Assembly (NCBI GenBank): GCA_905250115.1
Contig: CAJNOI010000279.1
Location: 27,746-91,745, forward strand
DNA from: Adineta steineri
Taxonomy: Eukaryota > Rotifera > Eurotatoria > Adinetida > Adinetidae
Direction: 5' to 3'
Length of the DNA: 64,000 nucleotides
Shown: in pieces, positions 1 to 12,600 of the stretch
Layout: each line of letters begins with the position of its first letter
Numbering within the stretch: the first letter of the stretch is position 1
Made by a program: the position numbers and the translations under genes
Notes under the pieces: generated by a model
Seen by the model: the letters and a program-made list of their open reading frames with translations, nothing else
Told to the model about the DNA's origin: nothing
Databases searched by the model: none

Positions 1-612
1 GACATCTAAGTATCGAGTATTAAATTGTCGGAATAGGAGATTTATCGGATTTTTCTCTAATATAACACTTAAAATGCAATAAAGCTTCGATAATCTATAG
101 TTCTACTAAGAGTTTTAGTTATAATTAGAATTCAACGATCTTGATCAATATCTTTCTTTCATTAAAAAAATAACATTTTACATTTCATTAGTATTTCTAT
201 AGAGAAAAAACTCTGTTTTCTTTTTCAATATGGGCAGTTTGTCAAGTAGTATTGATTTCTATTTACTCTAGATCTACAATTAATTATGGTGTATATTTAA
301 TAATTATATCTGTTTCTTCTAAAAACAAAAAACCGAACGTCTGCTGTTATGATTTATTAATAAGTTTTATGAGTTTGCATAACTTCCATTAGCCAGACTA
401 TATATGATAATAATAACAGTAACAGACTATATCAGACTTTCTTTATCAATGATATTTTAAAATTCATTTGTAAAAAAAACGTCAAGATTATTATGCCTGA
501 CTTTGCATAGAATAGGAGTAAAACTTTTGTCAATCATGTTCATTTGATTTTCTTCGCACGAAATAAGAAAAATTTAATCTGACATTTTTGTCTATTAAAT
601 TAATAGAAAAAA
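1..612. other. AT-rich sequence upstream of first recognised exon
   Basis: I see no supported coding exon here. It may be an intron or a promoter of the RhoGEF kinase gene that follows. A TAG at 604-606 lies in frame just before the ATG at 613, and it also forms a possible acceptor (ag at 605-606), so the exon at 613 could be either a first exon or an internal one. Confidence 0.4.
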
Positions 613-3600
613 ATGCTCAATTCCAAAGGACATTTTTCCTCATTTCGTCAGAAACAAACGTACGATGATAAACATCCAGCTTTGGTTAATCTATTGAATA
701 ATAACAAAATTCGACGTCGATCATCATTTTCTCAATATACCAATTTAGCACCCCTATCATCAATGTATGGTTCTGATTTTTTCTATCCATCCGCAACCGA
801 ACGACAACAACAACAACAAGCACAACCACAACATGAATACGATAATTTAACCTTTACTCAAAATTCATCTAATCATCATTATTATGATCCATTGCCAATT
901 CTTATTGATTGTCAACGTTGTAGTCGAAGTATCGATCGATCAACATTTCGCGACATATCATGTCAAGTACCATCCGATGATGAAGAAGAAAAAAATATCT
1001 ATCAATATGTTCAATTTGAACATCGTCAAACCAAACGATCATCTCCAGTGTATATATCACCAGCATCAACACCACCGCCATGTTTACCGCCAATAGCTAA
1101 TAGTTTATTATCACCATATCATCGACGACGAAAACTTTCTTTGTCATCTTATGTTGATTTACATAACCGTTCGAGATCAGCTCCATCAGCTTCATCATCA
1201 ACATTATCATCAAATTCAAGTCATACAAAACATAGATCAGAAAAAAAATCTAAACATTTATTACCATCACTTTCGCCTTTACAATCGGATACAACGATTC
1301 TATCTATAACACCTGATTCAGTTCCTGTATCATCAACACCATCGACGACAGCTCTTCTTCGTTCTATAAAAACATCAATATATGCTATGAAAAAACGTCT
1401 CAAAGATATTCGTCGTTTGTCCGAGGTGGGTATGTGTTGTTAATGATGATGATGATGATGACGACAACATCAAATATATATATATATGCGCGGATAAGAA
1501 GAAGAAGAGAGAGAGAGAGAGAGGGAGACACGCACATATAGAAAAAAAAAAAGAAAAAAACAACATCTGTTGCCTGGCTGGTTTGCCTGTGCACACACTC
1601 GCATCTTCATCAACCCATTCTCCATTGTAGAGAAAGGAAAATCCGTGCACGCAACATTTTTTTCTCTACAGACAATGTTTCATTACCTGCGTGCATATCA
1701 TCATAGCAAGGTATAGCATATCTTTTTAATTTCTAATATTTACTTGTATGTGTGTATGTTGCACTGATAATAATACATGTAGGCGAAAATAAACTGTAAG
1801 ATTTCTTCTTTTTTTCTATCTCTTTTTTTCATATATTAATATATTTTTCCTTCTTTTTTTTCATGTTCTCAGAACATCACATTAGAATAATAGGAATAAG
1901 TGAAGAGATTAAATAGACAAGCCGCCAGCCGTTATTATCTCGTTTTTGTATGTGAATACATCCTATAGTCAGTTGTTAATCGTTAAGAAGAAGGAAAATT
2001 CCGAGAAGTTTTCCGAAATAGACTCTAAGCGGTAAGTATATATATATATATATATTTATTCTCTGCTTGATTTTAAGAAAGCTATTTTTCTTCGTCTATC
2101 TATTGAATTAACTGATGCATATACCATTCTGATTCATTTTTTGTTCACGGAAATACTAATGGAAAATGCGCATGAATAAAAAATTTTTCTATTTATAATA
2201 TAGAAAAAAAATGTTGTTTTCTTCTTCTTCTTCTTTTTTTGGTTTCTTATCTCATAAGATTCTTATTTCGATAAGTAATATGAAAAAAAAAGAATATAAT
2301 TAGAATAGGATATTATAGTCTTCATTTATTATTTGATAGTTCTCGTATATCGATAGCAGGTTGATTTCATCGATGTGTTCGATTATATATTTCCGAAAGG
2401 TGACATGAAACCTTTGGGATCATCTATTAATTATTGTTTTAGCATATATAGAAATATGTTCCGGAAAGTCAACATACAAGTGGTATTTCATATGGGAAAT
2501 ATTGACAGATTATTAGCATAAGATGACAACATATTCATTAGATGTTTATAGAATGTTTCCGCTTGACAAGTTACGAGGTTTTCTGCTTAAAATATGCTTT
2601 ATCTATTATATACATATATATATATATGCAATAAATAACCCCTACTAAGTGTAAACGAAAGAATAAGATAAGAAGAATTGGTTTGCTGTTGTTTATTCAA
2701 GTAAACGATCTTTGCTATAATTACTATTGCTGCTGATGCCAGAACAACCTTTTCTTTTCATCTTATTTTACATATGCGTGTGTGCACACGCGTATGTATA
2801 TGGTTAATAGAAAACGAAGAAAAATGAGAAGTCTAATAAAAATAAAAAGTACTTAGTTAATTTATATAAAACCATCTTTAGCATTATCCGAATTTATTTT
2901 TGGCTATTAGATGTCTATATATATTTTATTCTTTGATTGAATTAACTATGAATGTATATTGATGGAATTGAAATCCTTCGCCATTTTTATGAGAGAAATA
3001 TCTGCAGTTCATGATTTTTTTTGCTTTTATAACAATGTTTTCTTATATTATTACTTATGCGTTTCTTCTCATCAGGTTTGCTCATTCTTCCCATCATTTA
3101 TATAAGAAAGTAATGAATGTAATAGTGTCTTAGTGCACGAGGGAGCAAGTAAGCAGAAAAGAAACGACAACAATAGAAAGTAAGAAAAAACCGAGCAGAA
3201 GAAGAAGAAGAAGAAAAAGAAGCTAAGAGTAGAAAAATAGGATGACGATGACAGAATGAAAAACTACTATATAGAAACAACCTCAATGAACTATATCTGA
3301 TTCTAAAAACAACAACAACAATAACAACAACAAGAATGATTGACGAATAAAAGAACTTGAGACTAAAGAAAAGTTTTTTCTTGTCTTTCGTGATAATTTT
3401 AATCATATAATATTTTATTAAGTTCTAATATCATATACTTAGTTTTTCCTTCTTATTTCCTTTTTTCTTAATGAAGAAAAAAAAAGAAAATCTTCGAATA
3501 ACGTAAAATAATTGTTGTGATTAATAGAATAATGACGTTGTTTTGATGATGAAAGTAGTAGTTATCGTAATAGCAAACACGGAAAGGAAAAAGAAGGACG

Positions 3601-6600
3601 ACGACTACTACTAACGTCAAAATTACTGAGTCTCATGCTTTGTCGACGACGACGACAACGCACACGCGCTCGCACAAGGAAAAATGGGCGAAGAGTATTA
3701 TTTAATAAATAATCGTCGATGCTGATTTCATTTTTTTTCTCCTCCGCTACACAACCGTCTTGCACCATACGTGACTGTCGAGATGGCATACACTTGACTG
3801 GATAGAAAAACCGATAACACTTCAATTTCATCACTATTCACTTATACATCTATACTCATCTTTAGCTTCGACAAGGTTGTTTGTACTAATCGTCTAATAA
3901 ATCGAGCTATTTTACTGCTATCTATTCTGTCTCCTGCACTATTTTATGGAATTCTGGCGCAAGATGAAGTTTCGATGGGTAACTAACAAATTTTGATAAA
4001 TGATAAACAAGTTCATGATTGATTGATTAGTTGGGTGATTGATCGATCATAAATAAATATATATATATATGCATGCACACATATATATATAAATATATAA
4101 AGGATTGGCTAAGATATATATATATATAAATATATATTTATTAGAAGAGGGTGTTGGAGAAATTCTTACTTTCATTTAATATGTGTCTTCTCATACTTCT
4201 TATATATAAGTATCTATTCTTATTTTTATCATAGGATTCGAACGTGACAACCGTCTTAGACGATTATACGGCACGTAGTTCACAAGAATTGTCTGTAAGT
4301 AAAGGACAACACGTTCGTATCGTTCAAAAACAACTTCCTAATGCACCTGATTGGTGTCTTATTCGTTTATTGAACGAACAACATCATCATCATCATAACA
4401 ATCAATCAAGTCCATCACTTGCTGCTTCATCAACAACAATCACAACCGGTTCATTTGATTTGCCATCACCACCTCCAACTTCAAAATATACTGAAGGACT
4501 TGTTCCAGCGGCTATTCTTAAAGCAACTAAATCATCCACGTCAAATATTCATCCACCACCACCACCACCATTAGTTCTTCCTTCACACACTAAAAGTGAA
4601 CACGGTAAGCAAAATTATTTTTCTATATATTATATATATGATCTAGAAAAATATTCTTATTTATTATAAAAAAATATCAAAACAGGCATGTTCTAGAATT
4701 GACCTAGTATTCCCAAATGAAAATAGGAAATAAGGAATAGACTTTTCTTTCCGATAAAAAATATTTCTTTTCTCGTTCTTCTATTTATTTTTTATCATCC
4801 AAACAAAAACATTGATTTCTTTTGTCATTTAGATAATCTTCCAAATATTATAGAAGATTCTCAGCACAAACAACCACAATCATCATCATCTGCACATTTT
4901 AGTAAACGTAAAGCTAGTTTTAGGTAATTTAATTATTTATTAACAAACATTCAATTAATCATTTATTTATTTTTATATTAGACGAATTCTAAAAAATCCC
5001 GTTCGACGTCTTAGTTTAAAAGATAATAGTAGTAAAGATGTTAAAACTCCAACACCACGTGATTTAGCAACTATACCAGCATCATCGACTGTACCAACGA
5101 GTAGTATTGGTGATGGTACAACAAGTAATATTTATAATAAAAAACAATCCATATCAACAAATTCCACAACATCAACAAAACTCAAAGTAAATAAAAAGCC
5201 AAATAAATAATTGAAAAAATTTAATATTTTTTTATTTTTCTTTTCAAGGCATTCACATTTACAAACTCCGAAGATTTGTCGTCGTTTCCTGATGATACGG
5301 TATGGTGTCTTTTGTTTCGATGAGGCAATTTCCGTTTTGTATGTGTTTCTCGACAAGCTTGCAATTATGCTTTGTCATGTTAAAAAAAAAGAAGCCATAA
5401 TAATAGAGAGTGTGCAAAGAAAAAAAGTTAGAATATTATATAGGCTTATATTCATTTTTCAAGGCAACTATCTCTCAATGACTTCAATCAAAAAACTTGA
5501 TGCCATTTAAAAAACATTCATTTATATGTTGAAATGAAAAAAAAAAAAATTTATTCTAAAAAGAAAATTTGTTTGGATATTTATATATATTGACTTTCAT
5601 CAATAGTAATAATAGTAGTAGCATCAGAATAACACTCCTTTTCCTTTTTCTTCTTTTCTTATGCAATTCTTTGCCCGAGGGTGCCTTGAATCACATCTAT
5701 GTGAACATATTATGAGAGCGAACAAAAATAGAATAACACAAGCAGATTGATGTGATGTGTATATCTGTTACGTAGTCCTTATCGTGTTCTTTCGTATGAT
5801 TATTACTAGTACTGGTCGTTGTCCTCATCACTTCAACAAGCATATGCATCTTTTTTTTTTCTTCTCTTTCTTTCGTCTTATTCTCTAAATTCAGCTTCTT
5901 TCGTGTACAAAAAAAACCCGAACGAACTTTCTCGTTCTTCTGTTCTTAGTATTTTTTTTTCTCTTCTTCTTTATATGATGTATGTTTTCGTTCGACGTCG
6001 CCAACTCTGTCATTTGAATGATTATTTGCCTATACTCAATAGGTTTTTTCTTGTGAGCATATAGACTTTAACTTGAAAGAAAAACATACGCATATAGAAT
6101 AAAAAATGCCTCGTCTTCCGTGGACAAAAAAATATAAATTGTTACCATCATCTAAAAAATGGACTATACGAAAAAATGTAAGTTTTTCTTTTTTGACATA
6201 TTTTTTATGTTAGCACTCAACAAGCACGCACATTGGTTGAAGTAAATAAGAAGAAAAAAAAAGATGCAGTCGAAGAATAAGAAGAAAACTCGTTCTCGGA
6301 AAGTGATGATGCTCGCTTTCGGCACCCATCAAACGACAAAAAAAAAAAAAGAAAAATTGGTGTCGCCATTAGACCCAAGAGAATGAAAGAGGAAGTGAAA
6401 GCGTAATTCGATGCTACTTGTGTCTACGAGAAATAGAATGGTGATCAGAGAATATAGTCATATATGAATTGACGATGCTTGTCGTTCTTACATACAAAAT
6501 TCTTTTATCTTGTTATGAGTTAGACGTTTTCTTTCGTTATATGTTTTCTACTATATGTAGAAAAAAAGAAGAAGAAGAAGAAGAAGAAGCAAAACTATAT

Positions 6601-9600
6601 GATTTTTTATTTTCGTTTCTATTTTTCTATTTATTAGAATTCAGCAAGTAAATCATTCGATGGTAATGGTGGTATGAATGGTATTTTTAAAATGACTGAA
6701 TCATCTTCATCACCATCAGGTGTAACAACAATGAATTCTCCATTAGCAACACTTACTGGTGATGATTTAGAAAATGATGTAATTGAAGTACCACCACCAA
6801 TGGATATTCAAGCTCAACCAAAATTATCTGCTGATTCAAATATTGATAAAGTTACTACAGACGAATCTTCATCACTTGTAAGTAATACATAATCCTTTTT
6901 AAAGTTTTTAGCCTTTTATTTTTCACGCGTCATACAAGTATTGTTTGATAATCGATTGTATGATTGTCTCTTGTCAGATCAGGTGACGTCAAAAAAAACA
7001 AAACAAAAAACAAAACGAAGCTATATATTAATAATAATCGTAGTAGTAACAACAACGACAGTAGTTACTCGTTACTGTTCTTTCTCTCTTTTCTTTCGAT
7101 TTGCTTGTCTACTTATATGTATATCGTTGTTCTAAGTAATACAAACGTTATCTCGACACATTCATCATATATATTTAGACGAAGAAGAAGACAAGCAGCT
7201 AAAGAATGTTGTTAATAAGAAACAAGAGGAAAAAAAAGAAGCAAAATAAAAAAAGAAATTATTATCTCGGTAATGTTCAAATAAATATTATAGATACATA
7301 TAAGATATTTTTGATCAACAGAATTGTTCCTGTTGATGATTTATATTTATTCATTATAGTTATAGTTAAAAGTGCGGATAATAACACAATTACTTATATT
7401 AAACTGTGTAATAATAACACTTCATTGTTCAGTATACGAATGAGAACGTTCGGCTCTTTTCTTTCGATTCTCTCGTCATCTAATTGTGTTGCTTGTTACT
7501 GCTTTTCTGTTTCTGATACTGCTTCGGTCGGAACGCGTGTCTGCGCATACACACAAAAGTATGTGTAGGCAAGAACAGTAGAAATGACGTTGGGCATCCG
7601 CATTTTTTCGCGCTTACTCTCGAATAATCGCAATAATAATGTTAGGCGACCGGGCGAGGCCAAACGACAACAGGACCAAACGATAGTAGCTGTTTTTCTT
7701 TCTTTCTTTGTTTTTTCCTTTTCTTCTTGCGCTCTTTTTTTTTTCTTCTTTCACATATTCTTCTATACTCAGTTCCTTTTTTGCCACTATGCTTATTTAT
7801 TACCCTTGTTGGTGAATGAAAAAAAAGATTGTCTTGTATCTACTATCGTCAACAACAACGTTCTAACATTGTCTTTTATGACATTTTCGTTTAATGGAAA
7901 AACGACAACAATAGTTTTACTAACGGCAACATCGTCATCAATTTCGTCAAAGACACGACGACGCGTGCACATTGTGGTGTTTTGAGCATCTCTACTATTA
8001 AGTTAGGATAGAAAGAACCTCTCACTTTATCTTCAACATCCTATTAGTAATACTACAACTACTCCTCCTAGCTTGAGAAGAGTCGACGGGCGTGCATTTC
8101 CGCTCGATAGGAGACGGTCCTATCAAGAAAAAACTATTAAGAAGAGAGATAGCAATTGGAATAAGAGAGAAAGAGAGAGGCGAGGCGATACAAACAAAAC
8201 CACGGACATCAATACAGTTGTACGAAAACTGGTTAACAATATTGCACTGGAGTCGTCCAGAAGCAAAAGTGCTAATGCATCATCGCGTTTACGTAAAGCA
8301 CGCGTACCACCATTAACAACTGTCAGTCCAATTGAAGATGATTCGGTTATTGCTCGACTTGTTCAGCATGTTGTAAGCTATATATAATAAAAATTTCTTT
8401 TTTTTTAAACAAATGCAAAAAAAAAATAAAGATGAATAAAATTAACTAAATTTTGTTTTTGTTCTTCTTTTTCAATAGGCACCAATCAATATGGTTGCTG
8501 GACTTTCAGCAAGTGATTTTCATATCCCCGCTGCTTTGTCAGTGACGACACCGTCCATCAATGACGGTTTGACAACAAATAGTTCTCTACAATCGTCAAG
8601 TATTCCACAACAACACTCGTCAACAATACCAACATCATCTTCTCTTTCATCATCTCCATCAACAACAACGACAACTAATGCCAATACATTATTATCTTCA
8701 TCAACGACAACTGTGATTCCAAATGATAATCCTAATGACCAAACAGATGAAGTATCTTTACATGATATTGATGCAAATATCGATCAATCACATAGTTCAC
8801 TAACAACTACTGATGAACCTGTTGATGATCGAACTAAATATGGTGCAAAACGACGGTAAGAAAAAAACGATTTATCTTATGAGTACATTTAATTTTCTAT
8901 TTATATATTTTTTAGACATAATATTATGGAATTAATTGAAACAGAAAAAGAATATGTTAAAGATTTAGCCTTAATTGTTGAAGTATGCTATACAGAAAAA
9001 ATTTAATTTCTTATTAATCTTTTTTCTCTCTCTCTCTCTTATAGAGTTATATGAATATTACTGAAAATGATAAAGAACTTAAAAAACCTGCAGGTCTAGT
9101 TGGTCTTGAACGCGTTGTTTTCGGTAATGTACAGCGAATTTATGAATTTCATCGAGAGTAAGTTATAAAAACACGAATAGCTAATCTTTAATTTATTTTC
9201 TTCTTCTTCTAAAGTACATTTTTACCACAACTTGAACAATGTATTGAAAATCCTGATATACTTGGTCGATTATTTACAGTATGAATAAATATTTTTGTTT
9301 TCTCTCAATTTATTTTCTATTTGTTTAATAGACAAATCGATTTAGTCCTTATGTACGTTATTGTGAAAATAAACCACGTTCCGAATATATTGTTTCGGAA
9401 TATCATGATTATTTTGAAGTAAGTTTGTTTTTTTTATTCAATCATATAACTAAAAAATTATTTTTGAGCAAGTTAGAATATGTATATAATTAATATTTGT
9501 ATAAATTTTCCTTCCGTCATATTTTTTTCGCTGATTATTAAAGATAAATGTTTCCGTTTTTTTTTCAATCTATTAAAGAGGGAGGAAAAAGACTCTTGGA

Positions 9601-12600
9601 AATGAATTCACCCGACGACGAGGATAACAAAACTAGAATTTACTAAGGAACAAGAATAACATTTATGCATTTTTTTCAATTAATGATTTCCGCTAAAGAA
9701 GAAAACTTGAATCAGAGATAAATTAAAAAACATTTAATATATATAGAGTTTTACCAGATGGTAGATTCTATATGAATATTTGATATGCTTTCAACCATGT
9801 AATTTCAAGGCGAACTTATGAAAAACACTCCTGTGCCTAAGGTCGATATAGATCGATATTGACAAGCATCATTCAAGCAAATGCAAGAGTTAAATTATAA
9901 AAGCATTGAACTAAAAGACTTCTAGTGATATGAATGACTATTGAAAGTTATTTCTATGGATTTAATTATATTGATGTAGATGCATTTTTTCATATAAACT
10001 TAAAGAATGTCAAGGATTTTTTGCTATGTTTACGTGATAGAACATTATGGATAAAAAAAAACAAAGAATGTGGGCTTTTTCTGTATGTATCTATCGAGGA
10101 ATGAAAGAATATCGAAGCCTATAATCATAAAGTACTTTCATCAAAGCTATCAATCATAGTCGAATAGAATAAATAATAAAGCTTGATGTATCCAAAATTT
10201 TCCGATCTCATAATGCTTTGTTTTTATGTTTATTTACACACTCACTTGCTTTTGACTTTTAATTAGAATATATTGAACCTATAAGAGACTAAAATATAGT
10301 ACATGAAGGGTATTATTTTAACCTCTAATTCATAGCAAAAAAAAACACAATCTATGTTATTGATAAGATTCAACAAAAATAATTTCCATTAGTTGTCGTT
10401 TCCTTTTCATTTTTCATTAATCAGAAAATAATTTGATCTATATATATATATTCTCTAGGAAATTCGTAAAAAACTCGGTCAAAAATTACTTGTATCTGAT
10501 CTATTAATAAAACCCGTTCAACGAATAATGCGTTATCAATTATTGCTCAAAGAAATTCTTAAATCAACTGAACGTATGGGTGATGAATCACGTGCTATAC
10601 GTAGTGCTTTACAAGTTATGATTGAAGTACCACGACAAGCAAATGATATGATGAATGTTGGTCGTATTAAAGATTTACCAACAAATGTACATCAATTAGG
10701 TGAACTTAAATTACAAGATATGGTATCTGTTAGTGAACCAATATCAAAAGATACAAAAGATGCAAAAGAAGTCGAAAAAAAATTAAAAGAACGACGAGTA
10801 TTTTTATTTCAACAAGCAATGGTATTTTGTGAAGAAATTCCAGCTAAAGATAAATATTCAAGTCCAAATTATATTTATAAATATGATTTAAAAGTAAATC
10901 TATATTTAGTTTGTTTTTTTGAATCTTATGAAATTTTTCTATTTTATTTAGATTAATAAATTACAACATAAAGAATTTAAACGTCATAAAGATTCATTTC
11001 AATTTACATTAGTAGAAGTTGATGCAGGAAATACACGTCGGGTTATATGTCAATGTAAAGATGATGAACAATTTGAATTATGGGTTACAAATGTAGACAA
11101 GGTGCTTCAACGTCAGATGGATCTTATTATAGGTATGTATGATGATAAAGACTTGTTTTGAAATTTCTTGATGGCACAACATAGATTATTTCTCTAAAGA
11201 TTAAAATCTCGATAGAACATATATATTAAATATTTATAAAAATATGTCTGTTTGTTATCTTTTTAGCTCTAACTAATCCGACAGCTGCTTTACAAAAAGA
11301 GTAAGTAATTTTACAAGTAATTTTAATATCTATTTATTATTTATATATATTCTAATTTATCTATTAGTCCTCGTTCTAAGTAAAACTAATAATCTTATAC
11401 ATACATACAGATCAATAAGAGAGAGAAAAATATATTTACATCTTCCGTAAGATAACATCGTCTGTGTAATATTATTTTAAATACATTTATTATCTATTCC
11501 TAAGCTTTTCATGTGTATGATCAGTTTTGTTCGCATGTATATATATATATATTTCAGTTTATACCTGCCTGTTCCTAAGTTTTCTTTTTTGTCTATTTTT
11601 TGTTATGTATGTTACATGTAAATCCTAGGTTATTGTCATGGGAACTACCCGAATGGCGTCAATCAGTACGGCGACGTTTTGCTACCAGTGCTCATGCATT
11701 TGTTTCATCACATACAAATATTTGACCTAAATTATTATTATAAAAAAAAAGCAAGGATAATATTTTAAAAAAAAAACCGCTCCTGCCGAGCTTATGGTTA
11801 TGTTTTTTTTGTCTGATATGAGCTTATATACGCTGTGCTCTAATTTTAATACTAAAACCCAAACATATAAATCAAATATTTGTTATCTAAGAATAAATTA
11901 ATTAAATATTTTATTTTTAGGCAAGATTCGTCCATGTCATTGTTTACACCAACAATTATTACTTCGTCATCATCATCATCATCATCATCTCGAAGTCAAA
12001 TTAAAAAATCTATGTCTGATCGTTCAGGTAAATCACCTGAACCATTATCACCAACGAATCATTTATCAACATCACCAAAAGTTTCCAATACACTAACATC
12101 ACCCTCACGAACATTATCAAGTTCGGATACAACAACAATAACAACAGAAACTTCAAATAAAAAATCATCTTTTCATTTATTTGATTCAATTTTACAACGT
12201 TCAGTAACAAAACCATTATCAATAAATACTTCAACACATCATGATACAACAACACAACAAAAAAAATTAGCAACACCAACCTCATCATCATCTTCAACAG
12301 CAACAACTACAACAACAAATACTCAATTACCTGAACAAGCACGTTGTTTATATCATTATAATGCAATAAAAGAAGATGAAATATGTGTTCATAAAGGGGA
12401 ATATGTACAAATTGTAGCGGCTAATCAAGATAATCGATGGTTTGTTCATCGTGATGCAAATCGAACATCACCAGCTGCTGAAGGTTGGATACCAGGTTTT
12501 GTTCTTGGACTTAAAAATCCTAATTCAACATTACATTCAAATTTATCTCCGTCACCACCACCACCACCACCACCCTCATTACTATCCTCACAACAACATT

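Noticed and set aside
7206..7985. Open frames of 120 and 133 codons on the plus strand
   Set aside because: Low-complexity Phe/Ser/Asn composition, no domain, and they lie in an intron of the RhoGEF kinase gene.
12010..12306. 98-codon minus-strand frame
   Set aside because: Antisense shadow of the Ser/Thr-rich exon 11921-12725; Leu/Met-rich because of TCA/ACA repeats on the other strand.
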